This document shows, in pieces, positions 37,248 to 48,703 of a stretch of DNA of 64,000 nucleotides. The stretch spans positions 124,001 to 188,000 of the forward strand of contig NW_013547008.1 in the NCBI RefSeq assembly GCF_000711695.1, given 5' to 3'. Source of the stretch: Tilletiaria anomala UBC 951 (Eukaryota > Basidiomycota > Exobasidiomycetes > Georgefischeriales > Tilletiariaceae). The stretch's first letter is position 1, and each line of letters opens with the position of its first letter. The notes under the pieces were generated by a model. The model saw only the letters and a program-made list of their open reading frames with translations. It had not been told where the DNA came from and ran no database searches. The position numbers and the translations under genes are program-made.

Positions 37248-38399
37248 GCGAAAATTGTCGCTTTTGCACATGCGCGCACCCGTTTCATGTATGCCCGCGC
37301 TGGCCGTGCACTCTTCTAGCGGTTGCATTACTCGACTCGCACCCCGACGTCTCATCTACGTTTCGACGGTGCACACCCCGCCCTCGCTATCGTAGTCTCA
37401 CATGGCAATTGGCCAGCAATGGTCAGATAAGAGGTTTATCGTCGTCACTGCACCCGCCCCCTAACAACACCCATGAGTACATTCCGGCACGCTTTTTTCT
37501 CTACACCCTAATTCTGCAAGGCCGCCGCCGGCATCCCCCGTCCGCAAATCGTTGTACGGGCTCTTTCGCATCTATCACTCACTGATCTGCATATCCGACA
37601 TACACGCAAACGGACGTCGCACCCCCCACTTCCCTGTCGGACAGTGAGCCACCCGATCACCCTCTCCCACGCAACTCTGCTTTCATTCCCTTCGACTCGC
37701 TCGTCCTCTGACAGCCGTCGCTCACGCGTTGGTTGGCTTTCGCTGCGAGTTTTTGAAGTCACTTTTCGCCACACAATATTACAAGTATACCGACGGACAG
37801 CCATTCCAGGTCCTCTCTGTACCGCAGCTGGGCCACCCTCTACGGCTGTTCTTCACACGCTTGCTTTACTACTGCACCTTTTCTACCGACCCCTTTGTCA
37901 CACAAGTTCCACCCTACACATCACTATTGATCACATCAGATGGCTGTCAGAATATTCCACACTCATTTTTACAGACAGAGAGCTCGTAGCAATGGACTCT
38001 TTTCTCCCTGCTTCACTGTCGTTTCCTTATGGCTGTGTCTTACGTGCCTTGATCATCCTTGCGGGCGGCACATGAAGAGCAGGTGCTATGCTAGGCGGTG
38101 AGCCTCTTAATGATCTGCATATCAATCGGCAGCCGACGTAGCACGATACAACGCATGCAAACAGTCAAAAGGCGCCGTCCTGGGACAACGCATACAAGCA
38201 GTTCACATCGCGCGCATGCCAAATGCCTCTGTCTTGCAGGGAGTGCGTGATCGTTGGGTGTGGGGGGGGGGCTCGCGCGAAGCTGGTGTCTCGCGGCATC
38301 ACGTAGGAGCCGACGCAGAGCAGTAGTAATCATTCGTCCAAGGCCGGGTTGTCGGAGCGCATTTTTGCCGATCGCACCTGCGTTTGATTTTCATGTTTA
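37248..38399. other. 1.15-kb region between convergent glycoprotein and PITH genes
   Basis: It should contain two 3' UTRs. No coding signal was recognised. A run of G lies at about 38260-38270. Confidence 0.5.
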
Positions 38400-39424
38400 T
38401 TATCGTACATTGGTGTTCTGCGCAGCGCCGTACCGCTCCCGCACGCTGTTCACGGGCGCGTCCGCAGCGTTGGCAGCGCCGATGTCCAGCTTCTCGCCCG
38501 GCTCTTGCTTGAGCTGCAGCGCCGTCCCGCGGAAGCCGAGGTAGTAGAGCCGCGAGAGGTCGCCTGCTTGTGAATGGGACTGCCCTCGCCAGATACGAGG
38601 TTTGCCGAATGGAATGGGATGGGAAGGAGCAGTGACGTCAGCGTCGTGCGAGTTGCATCACATCGGCGGGAGGGGGAGACATGCAAGCTCAGACGCACAA
38701 AAACTATGCTAACGCTGTTTGTGTTTGCAAATCGAGCAATAGGCAGCGGATACTCGACGACGCCTGGCGTCCCCTCAAGCAGCGCGAAATCCGCCTGTGG
38801 CTTCCCGCTGCCGACGTTGCCAACTGCAGAAGCGGGCGCGCGTGCCATCGGCGCTACAAATACGCCTGCCATGCCTGTTTCTATTGATGGTGCCGGTAAA
38901 GCCGCTGGCCCTGCCGCTGGTCCTGCGGCTCTAGTCGACAAGGAGGAAGAAGAAAAAGAATAAGAGATTGTTACGTCGTCAAAGTCGACGCCATCTGGTC
39001 GGTTGACATATGCTCGTACCCGCTGCCAGTAAGCGCGCACCGTCAGCTCAAGTTGACCGAGCGGCTGCCGCACCAGCATCTCCCCGCTCACCCGTGGTGC
39101 GAAATCTCCGATGCCAGGATTGAGCAAGACACTCTTGAGCCTGACTGCACAGGTGAACGGCACGGTGAGGATGAACGTGTCATCGACGCCGCTCTCGGCA
39201 TACGCGGATGTGTCGTCGCGCCGATCCCACGGCTTGATGGGCGCCTTCGCTGTCTGCTCTGGCGGGTCGGCCAGGTTGAGCCCATGGACCTGATCGCGGT
39301 CGATGAAAGTGTACAGATTCAAATCGTCTTCGCTCCCGCTACCGCCACCACTGTGGTCACCATTGCTGCCGCCCGGGCGACGTGCGGCCACGTCGACCGT
39401 CGTGACTTCATCGTTGCAATTCAT
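38400..39424 (-). CDS. PITH-domain protein (proteasome-interacting thioredoxin-like C-terminal domain family)
   Basis: Two exons, 38699-39424 and 38400-38579, give 301 residues. After an acidic Gly/Ser leader, the PITH domain starts with LNLYTFIDRDQVHGLN and continues with AIKPWDRRDD-type PIKPWDRR, DDTFILTVPFTCAVRLKSVL, the YVNRPDGVDFDD motif and the closing SRLYYLGFRGTALQL. The family includes TXNL1 and PITHD1, which bind the 26S proteasome; there is no thioredoxin domain here. The acceptor was chosen so that the last beta strand stays in frame. A Ser/Ala/Pro insertion (about residues 165-195) separates two strands. The ATG at 39424 is the first in frame, but an upstream exon is possible. 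Confidence 0.88.
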
Positions 39425-40655
39425 CCCTCGCGTGGCGGCTTTCTTGCCTTTTGATCCTTACGGGAAGGATTGTCTGGCAGATGCATATATGACCAACTCA
39501 ACCGTGTCAAACGTGTTTTCCTTCCAATCCACCCAGACGTTTCTAGTATAGCGTGCGAGACAAGCCTCAATACTCAGTACAGTTGTTGAAATATAGAATG
39601 CGCGGTGATGGAGTAATCGGTTCTCGGTGGTGTACCATTGTACCTCGGAACACTCCCCCCCAAAAACACACAACGCGCGGGCTAGTAAATCAAAGAGTCT
39701 TTCTTGGAGTTCATCGCATTAGGGAGGAAACGAGCCAAAGGCACGATCCCATCCAGTGGTGTGCGGGCTGAGGCAGAAGAGCGGGAGGTTACAGAGGATT
39801 GCTCCATGGATCAGTACCATCTGCGGTCATCATCCATTCCATGAGCGGGTCAGGCGGAAATAGATCAGGCCCTCAGTCTTCGCAACCAGAGCTCGCTCCC
39901 CTCGCCCGACTCCATTAAGTAGGCGCACACAGCGCACATAAAATACATAGCACAGGCAAGACTTGGACTCTGGCACAGGATCGTCTGCAGTCTCCATTCT
40001 CCTCCCTGAAATGGTCGCTGAAACTTTGACCTGCTTTGTCGTCGGTCTCGGGACTCGGCAAGCAGTGTAATATGAACCCGTGCAACAGCAGAGATATGAG
40101 AGCGGGTCAGTGCGGAGCAAACACGCGAAAACCTTTTTGACTCATCCTTGCTTGGATCTCCCTCCCTCCACACCTTTGCATCCGTAGCGCTTTGTGCACA
40201 TCCACCATCTCGCCATCATACTCTCCGTCTGTCGACAAGGGAGTACGGTGTGCACGCTGAGCTGCAATAATATCACGGGACTCGCCCTACTTGTTTTCAA
40301 GCAGACGACCACACCCGGCCGAAATCGTAGACCGGCTCCGGCAAAACAAGCGTTGCGTGCCCACAGCATCCAGCGCACCACTCGATTGTTGACTTCGGCT
40401 CACACGACCTTGCCGCTCATCATCTCTGCTCGGCACATTTGTACCAGGGTAGACTCAGTGTTGTTTACGCGTCAAAACGTGGGACCAGAGCAGGGCTTTC
40501 CACCTCATCATTGGCGGTGGAGTCTGCGCTCAGACGATTCCCCGGCAGTATCCCTCATAACATATGGCCTAGAGGACGCATCGGGCCGGGGAGAGCGAGC
40601 CAGCGTGATTGCATCCAACTGCGACGACTGCATCGCTTCAGACTGAAAGGGCGCC
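39425..40655. other. 1.2-kb divergent promoter region, PITH and SH3 genes
   Basis: The region separates two genes read apart. No gene or repeat was recognised. Confidence 0.5.
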
Positions 40656-42934
40656 ATGACGCAGGCGTTGCCTCTGTCCCAGTCAGAGGCTGAAGTAGAA
40701 GCAGCTATAAAACAACATGGGGCCGACTTATCCACAGATGCACCATCGTCCGCTTCATTTCGCACGGTGGATGCGCCGCCAAGCATCAATGGCTTACATG
40801 ATTCTGCTTGTAAGTGGCTGAATGGATGCTATTGCTTCTCTTAACTGCCACCTTTTTCACACTTTTCTCTCCCCTCTGCTTTCCTCGAACAGCCACCTCT
40901 TCCTCCGTATTCAAGGATGCCACATCCTCAGCCGGTCTATCTGCCGCATTAGACAGCACGGCCTCCATCTCACAACTTCTAAAAGGTTCATTGTCTATTG
41001 ATGAAATCCCAAAGCGAACAGGAGTAACATCAAACCCGTGCACAAAACAAGCTCTTTCGCCGATTGCGCACCGGCAGAGCTACGGCGGTCTGCCCTCGCC
41101 GAGCGCGGTGAACACAAACTCCTCGGCGGAAGCGGCGATGAGCGAAGATGCGTGGCACCCGCTCATGGCCGAACCGCCATCGAGCGCGCCGCCGACGGCC
41201 GGCAGCGCGGAGATCGCGTACCCCAGCCCTTCTGGCGGCTTTGTGCCGCCCCCGACCGATGAGGAGGGGCAGGCGTGGAAGCTGAAGCCCGCGCCGTCAG
41301 GCAGCAGCAGGCGCAAGTCTGGCGAAGGATGGCAAGCGTTGGCAGCAGGCGATGATCTCGCTAGTTGTGTGGACTTGTCTGGCGATGGTAGCAGAGACGA
41401 CAATAGTGATGCGGGCTTGATGGCCGTCTTGCCTCCGAGTGCGCCAGCGGAGAGACAGTCGATGCCGCCCCCGAGTAGAGCGCGGCGACGAGACAGCGAG
41501 TATGATGGACCGTTGTCTTTGTCTGCCCCTATTGCAAGCAGCAGTAGCGATGCAGGAGCGGGAACGGGAGCCGCCACAGCCGCAGCCGCACGGCCGTCGC
41601 CAAGCCGGGACAGCTTCGGGCCGGCCATGACAGGGACAGCAGGGGTGCCCAAACGACCGCAGTCGATTCCGTCGTCACAGGAGACAGCCCAGTTGATCGC
41701 CGGAGCATCCCAATCCACTTCCTCATCGAGCTTCACCGCACCTGGCTCGCATCTTGGATCACGATGCGGCTCGGCAACCAACGCCAATGTCAGCATTATC
41801 TCCGCTGCCGGTGCCGGTGCCGTTGCTTCTTCCTCCTCCGCTCCGTCCTCGACACCCGCTTCGCGCCCCGGCTCGGAGCGTAGTGACTCAAGCTGGCGTA
41901 TGCAGCTGCGGCACTCGCAGCTGCCGGACGTGCCGCAGGAGCAGTACGCGCTGGTCGCGAAAGGTGTGAATGGCATCGATGACGGAGTTGGGGCCCGTGC
42001 CAATGCGTCGCCCAGCCCGACGGGAACGCGCAGCGCATTTGCCGCACTCGACCAGGATACATTGATGCGCGCGGCTGCAAAGGCGAAAGGCAGAGCTAGT
42101 GGTACGGCTACAAGCTTGCCGATAGGCTCTTCGCCTGCCTTTTCCGATGGACTGTCCTCATCCGGGTCTTCGTCGCTTTCGCCGTATCCAACTGGCCCGC
42201 ATGAAGGTGGCGCCCCCGCTGCCACATTGGCAAGCAACGCGCAACAGCCTGCATCATCCTCTACGCGGCCCTTTCCCTCCTCGGCCCATGTCGGTAGCGG
42301 TGGCCTATCAGCGGAGGACTCGCTCGCGCCGTCCAGGTACTCCTCTCGGAGCAGCAACAGCCAGTCGCAGACGGATCAGGAGGCGGAGGCGATGGACCCA
42401 GTCGCGGCGGCCAAGTGGCGCGAAGAGGTGGCGGCGCTATATGCGCAGCTGCGTGTGCGCGACTTTGCGTTCCCCGAGACGGATCCGCGGCATGTTGGTG
42501 CGAGAGACGTCAGCGCGCCGCAGGGCGGCGGTACCAGTGCGTTGACTGGGACGTCGGCCGATGGCGATGGCGAGGACGGCAACAACAAAAACAACAACAA
42601 CAACCACAATGAAGAGGAGGAAGACTGGGGCGTCGATGCGAACGACGCGGAAGTCGACGCTGAGGGGGACAACGGCGATGGGCTGGCGCTCGGCGTGTAC
42701 GAGGTGCTGTACGCGTTCGAGGCAGAGAGCGAGCACGAGTTGACGTGCAAGCCTGGCGATCGCGTGCGCGTCGTCGGGAACCTCGAGGGCGGCTGGGCGG
42801 TCGTCGAGCGTGTCTCCCCGGGTGCGCAAGAGGAGTCGGAAGAAGAGGTCAAGCGCGGGCTCGTTCCTGAGAGCTACATAGGGTGGATCGGCGACGAAGA
42901 CGTAGAGGAGACACAAGGGCAGGTGCAAGAATGA
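40656..42934 (+). CDS. Low-complexity protein with C-terminal SH3 domain (possibly Nbp2/Skb5-like)
   Basis: Two exons, 40656-40809 and 40893-42934, give 731 residues. Residues 1-540 are Ser/Ala/Pro-rich and probably disordered. A short conserved-looking block, WREEVAALYAQLRVRDFAFP, lies at about residue 590. An Asn/Glu/Asp run and then one SH3 domain follow, near residues 645-715: VYEVLYAFEAESEHELTCKPGD, GGWAVVERV, GLVPESYIGWI. The block before the SH3 recalls fungal Nbp2/Skb5 adaptors that link phosphatases or PAK kinases, but those are much shorter, so this is a suggestion only. Homopolymer-like AAC/GAG codon tracts (42575-42625) mark recent repeat expansion. Confidence 0.75.
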
Positions 42935-44968
42935 GAACGGGCGCAAGAGCAAGAGCAAAAGGGATCATCATCATTGGCATCATTATTTTAGCAGAGGCAG
43001 CAGAAAGGGACCGAGAGAAATCGTCTACATCGGCGCCAGCTGCATCTCTGGAGGTTTGCACATTTTAGGGAGGGAAGAAGGGTCGGTCATCATCAGAGAG
43101 CTCCAATTTTTGGTCGCGTCGGATTGTACCCGGGAAAGTTGGAAATGATGGCTTCGCTGCCAGGCAGGCGCAGTGGCCAAGGCCCCAGGCCTAACACCAC
43201 ATATGTATTCAATGTGCAAGGCCCTCCGTATCAATCCGATTGAGCGTTGCTTGTTATGTACCTGGATGTGGATATACGGACCCTCGCCGCGAGGTGGTTG
43301 CTGGGAGGGGGGGTGGCATTGACATGGGTGTGCTTGGTAGAGTGTTGGATCTACAGCGGGGACTCCCCTTATTTCGCGAGTCCCGAGTCCCGAATCGTCT
43401 GCCAACCTTGCGCAACGCCTGGTTCCACCCTAACCTTCTTTGCTCCACTTTCTCTCTTCACTCATTTGTGTCCTAATGCGGAGTGCTGGCCAAGCGGAAA
43501 AGGAAGAGGAGGATCAAACCACAAAGGCCCGCGGAGAAGTGCATCCAGCAAGAGTCGACACGTTGTGGAGAAGGGAGGAGCTCCTCTTTTGCATTATGAG
43601 ACAATCAAAAGCACACACACACGGCTCATCGTCTTGCCGTCGACGCAGCGAGCAGCGTGTGTATCGTATCGCCGTCGCACATGCCATGCGAGAGCACATG
43701 TGTACTAGTACAAAGACCTGTGCCTCTGCAGAGAGCGTGAGGGAAGGGCGAGAGACATTATGAATCAATGACTGAAAAATGACAAGTGTGCGTAGACATG
43801 CGGACATGTCAGAATTCGGGGCATTGCGGCTCCCGCTGAGCCGCTGGCCGCGGGCATATGTACGCGGTACGAATGTCTCGGATCTCAATGTCGGTCCGAC
43901 GGTGCTTGCTGTGGGTTGGTGGATCTGCCGCAGAGACCCTGGTCACTGGATGGCGTTTCGAGGAGGCGGTAGTGGTTGCTCACGAATCAAAGAAGCAGGC
44001 GATGCACGTGAGAGAGCACGCCAGCATTGGAAATACTCCATCTCGTCGTCGACGACTGCTCATTGTTCACATGCGCCTCACGTGGCGCCCATCCATAATA
44101 ACATGGATGTTCGTACATACTCGTTGTGACGTCCTGATGAGCAGCTCCTCCATCACCTCGACTGGTCGCCATTGACTCTCCGCTTCGGCGCTCGTCAGCA
44201 ACTCAGATCGCAGGTACCCCACTTGCATGCGTCGCTTCTCGTCTGCTGAGCAACGGACCGTGGCAAACGAAGGGAATAAAAAAAGCACAAAAGCAAGTCT
44301 TCCTAAAGCTCCAACCCATTCGGCAGGACGTGCTTCATTGCAAAGTGCGGCGGCTCTCCAATCTCCTTCGGTTCTGCACAGCGGCAGCTGTCCATCTATA
44401 CAAGCGTGTATGCATGCACATGCATCATATGTGGTCGCTTGGTGAGTGGCATGCTGCTTTTCGCCTTTCACTCTCGCTGGGAGGTCGATCGTTCTTCGTA
44501 GAAGAAAGACACGCGAAAAAGGATGGTTCCAGAAGCCCCCGGGGACACTGGCGCAAGCGCAGCCTATGTCCATATCGACCCCATGCTCTGTTGAGAGAGA
44601 GGGAGAGCAGATCCTCTCCCCTCTTTTCTAACTGCTGGGTCCTTACTGGAGCGCTGCACTTCATGAATCAGGGGTGCAAGGCACTGACGAGCGGGCTTGC
44701 CTTACCTCCCATTACTGTTTCCAGACGCAGCTTCTCCTCGCCTCTCAATTTGGCTCGTCGCGAATCCTTACACTTTGGAGCCAGCAGATTCAAGCAAACA
44801 ATGAATGTGCGATCGTGCCGGTGATATGCGTTTCAACTTCAAGACGAATGACAGGGGCCACCTCAACGATAACAGCACACACACACAATAGATTGCAAGC
44901 TCACACTCACTCTGCAACGACTCCGTTTCGAGTCGAGCTTGACACACGGAAAAGCAAGAGAGAAAAAT
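42935..44968. other. 2-kb region upstream of RIC8 with no supported gene
   Basis: Downstream of the SH3 gene and upstream of RIC8 I see no gene. Short CA repeats occur at about 43612-43622 and 44876-44888. The right end is the RIC8 leader. Confidence 0.5.
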
Positions 44969-47900
44969 ATGCTGGCCGCTCTCGCTGCAGCCGCTGCGCA
45001 GGCGCAGGTGCAGGCGAAGGCGCAAGCCTCCAGCGATCCTGCCGCGTCCGGTGCAGCGTTGCGCATAGCAAAGGCGTACATTAGCCTGCCTGACGCTTCG
45101 CGACGGCGGTTGCAACGCGACAGCGAGCGCGGGCAGGCCGCGTCTGGAATTGCTTCTGAGGCTCCTTCGTCCTCCGCCGCATCACTCCAAACTGCGGCGT
45201 CGGCATGGTGCAAGCAAGCACCCGTGTACGCCCTGCTTGACGCCTTTGTTAACACCGTCGGCAGTGCAGCGGCGCTCAACACGCGCATGCGCCAGCTCTT
45301 CGCCGAGGCGATCGCCGCCGACCTGCGCGCCACGCGCATGGCCGAGCGCGACCGCCGGCAGGTGCTGGCACGGCGTCGCAGGCGCTGGCGGCGGAGCGAC
45401 AGAGCGGAGCTGGTCAAGGAAGGAGATAAGGAGGCGGAGCAGGAGGAGGGGAAACAGCAGCAGCTAGGACAAGCGAGCGAAAACGCTGATCCAGGCGCCA
45501 AAATTGAAGAGGTGGACGACGCACAGGCGTGGCCCTGGCCGAAACAACGTGAGTGCAACCGAGCGCCGTCGTGAAGGCTTTCTGACTTTACCACCGCATG
45601 TGTGTGCTATCTAAAGTGCGCCTCTTGGCCCTCATGGTGCTCAAAGAACTCAGCCGCCTTCCCGGTGGTTCGGCGCCACTCGCTTCAGCCGAGGGTCTTG
45701 CCATGCTGCTCGAGCAGCTCACGCTTCCCGGCGAGGCGGGCGCGGAGGCGGTCGCCGAGCTGGAGCTGAAAGGGCAAGAGGGAGGTGGCATCGCCCAAAC
45801 ACCATTATCATCATTGCCGTCATCGTCGTCATCATTATCTTCTGCTCCTGTTACTGCTGCCTGCGGTGAGGAGCAGGCACAAGGAGAGGTAGAAGAGGAG
45901 ATGCTGGACGAAACGCAGGTGCGCGGTTCGCCCTCATCTCAGCTATCGTCGGCCTCGAGCGGGGGTGGCGGTGGAAGCAGCAGCGGCTTGGCGCGCCTGC
46001 GCACTGGCTCCCAAGGAAGCGACTACAGGCAGAGCAAAGGCGGCGCTAGCTCGGCATCGCCGCCTGTGAGCTCGCCAGTCAAAGCGGTCGCAGCAGGGAC
46101 GCCCGGCCGAAAACTGGGCAAGATCGCCGGCATGTGGTCGCGCGGTCCGACGTCGCTCTCTGGTGCGAGAGACAAGGAGAGGTCGCATGGAACTGGCAGA
46201 CAGAGGGGCAGCGATCTCTACCAAGTGCGCAGGGCCTGCAGCAGCCACAGCAACTTGAGCAGCATCGCTGGCGGCATCACGCCGGCCGCAGCGGGCAGTG
46301 GCGGCAAGAGCAAAAGCGGTCTCGCGCGCAGACCCGTCAGTGCGCACGGCAGCATCAGCAGCGCCGAAGGACATCGCGCGTTCGAGTCGATACTGCTCCC
46401 GCCGATGCCGGTGCTCGTACCCGCGGCTTTCCATTCCGCCTCCTCGCCGCTGTCAGCGTCAGCATCAGCACGAGCCGTATTGGAGGCGGCGGTGCCAACT
46501 GCAGCACAACAGAGACAGCAGCAGCAGGATCGCGGGTCGCCGTCAGTGAAAGCCCTGGACAGCCTTACGTGGAGCATCAACGATATCGCCCTACGATGCC
46601 TCAACAATACGCTCTTCCTGCATGAGCAGTCCCGCGCGCTCTTCGCCAACAACGACAGCGACAACAAGGATGACACGAACGTCGGCGTCGGTGGTGGCGC
46701 CATCGCGCTGGAGCTGCTGCAGCTCGTAGATGGGTGCGCCGGCGACGTACCCTTTCTCGCGGCGAGACTCATCTTTTACTGCACGCTGTTCGAGGCCCCG
46801 TTCAATAAGGTCGCTGTGGAGGAGCTCGGCGCGATCGATAAACTTACACTGGTGAGTTCCTATTGAGGCCGGCCCCCCTCTGTCTATCACGCTCGCTATC
46901 TGCACACTGTGCTCATATTCGCTTTCCTCGCTCGGTCAAAGTCGATGACTGCGCTTCTGGACGCGCTCGAGGAACACCTTGCTAACTCGTCGCTCGAGGA
47001 AGACTCTCCGCGCAAAAGGGCATCTGCAGAATACCCGAAACAACTCAACGCGGCCCTAGGCGAGGTACTCAAGGCTTTTTTCAACATCTCGCTGTACTAT
47101 CCTCGCTTTGCGGACGAAAGCGCTCGACAGAGAGATGGGTCAGCCATGCTCGGAGAAGCGTTCCACCCTGTTCTCGCCAAGTAAGTTCAAGGCGGCCATC
47201 TGACAAGCGCTGCGCTGCCATTGTCGTTCTGATGTGCTCACTTGGCCTCCCTTAATGACCTCCCGGGGGTCCTCAGAATGTTGGGTCCGACCATCCGTCT
47301 CGTCCTCATCAGCCCCGAGTCCACCCCGCCGCTTGCGACCCCGCTCACGAACGCCATTGCTGTGCTGCTGAACTTCCCCGTCAAGGACTACCGCGACGTT
47401 TGGTTTCAGGTGTCTGAGGAGACTTCTACGGGGTCACTTCCCTCATCGATGACAGGCCTTGCGAGCGCTCGGCGCTTCGCAGTTAATCTTTTCTCTCCCA
47501 AGGGCAACCGACAGAAAAGCAACAGCAACTCAAAGCAATCCAAGTCAACAGGCACGCAGATCCCGCCGCTGCTTACCGCTCTTGTCGGTATACTCGACCG
47601 CACGACCAAGCGCTACTTTAGCGCACCCGACGTCGATTCCGCCTTGGTCAATAAGCAGGCTGCCAAGGATTCAGTAAAGGTGGAAGACCTGCTGCAACCG
47701 CTGCTCTTGCTCGTTCGCAAGCTCGCTGCTGAGGACGCTGGCGCTAGAGCGCACCTTCGCAATATACTCGCTCCACCAGAGATGTGAGTCTGTGCGCACG
47801 GTCACAGTGCACGCAGTTCCAGGAGCGCTTCGCATGGATGCTAAAGACTGTCCTTTGTTCGCTTGACTTGCATTCTTCGCAGCGACCGGAGCATCGGCCT

Positions 47901-48525
47901 GGACAAGCGCACAGACTTGACGGGAAGGCTCGTTCGATTCATGGGCTCTGCGTTGTTCCCGCGTCTGATGCGCGCTGCAGGCGAGCTCTTTCTTTCTCTC
48001 TACAACGGTAACCGTGAGTGCTCAAGAGTGCGTGATTCAGCAGAGCTATCAAAAAGCTCATTCTGTGACTGTTTCCCTTACGCTTCCGCAGCTCAAGAGC
48101 TTAGCTCGCAGATCGGCTACGGTCCGAGCATCGGCTTCTTGTTGAGCGTCAATCTGGCTGGGTCCGTGCCCAAGCCCCCGGAGGCCAGATCAGGATCAGC
48201 GTTCGGGCAATCGCGGCCTGTGAATCCCATCACGGGCTCGTACGAGCCCACTGCGGCCGAAAAGGCACGCGACCCGATCAATCAGATGACGGACGAGGAG
48301 AAAGAGGCTGAGGCGGAGAAGCTCTTCTCGCTCTTTGACCGCATGAACAAGACCGGCGTCGTGAAGGTTGAGAACCCGATGCAGAATCCCAAAGCTCAGA
48401 GTCGCTTCCAGGAGATCCAGAAGGAAGAGGAGCAAAAACAGCAAGAAGAGGAGGAGGCAGAAGAGAAATCGGCGCTCAAAGAGCTTGAGCGGTGGCGGGC
48501 CGAACGCAAGAAGAAACGCTGTTGA
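44969..48525 (+). CDS. RIC8: RIC8/synembryn, chaperone and exchange factor for G-protein alpha subunits
   Basis: Six exons, 44969-45548, 45617-46851, 46942-47180, 47277-47783, 47883-48013 and 48092-48525, give 1041 residues. The armadillo-type fold shows RLLALMVLKELSRLPGG at about residue 195, INDIALRCLNNTLFLHE near 515, VPFLAARLIFYCTLFEAPFNK, AVLLNFPVKDYRDVW, KRTDLTGRLVRFMGSALFP and QELSSQIGYGPSIGFLLS. The acidic/basic C-terminal helix (TDEEKEAEAEKLFSLFDRMNKTG) is typical. RIC8 folds and activates G-alpha subunits in filamentous fungi. The protein is nearly twice the normal length because a Ser/Ala/Gly-rich insert of about 260 residues (about 245-505) interrupts the repeats. The start at 44969 is the first in-frame ATG. 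Confidence 0.92.
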
Positions 48526-48703
48526 TCTTCTTCGGCAGCCGCCTTTTATTAATTATCCATGGTATTGTGCATCTCAAGCACTGTGTTCACGCAGTGCTAA
48601 CATGCCCGCATATTCCAGTACGCTACTACTGTTGCAACCTAATGATTATTGCAACCTTAATTGCAAATTGCGATATGGTACAGTACGGCATGCTTCTCAG
48701 CAT

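Noticed and set aside
41080-42357. Long minus-strand frame of 425 codons.
   Set aside because: It lies antisense inside the SH3-protein exon, in a Ser/Ala-rich GC-rich stretch that keeps other frames open by composition.
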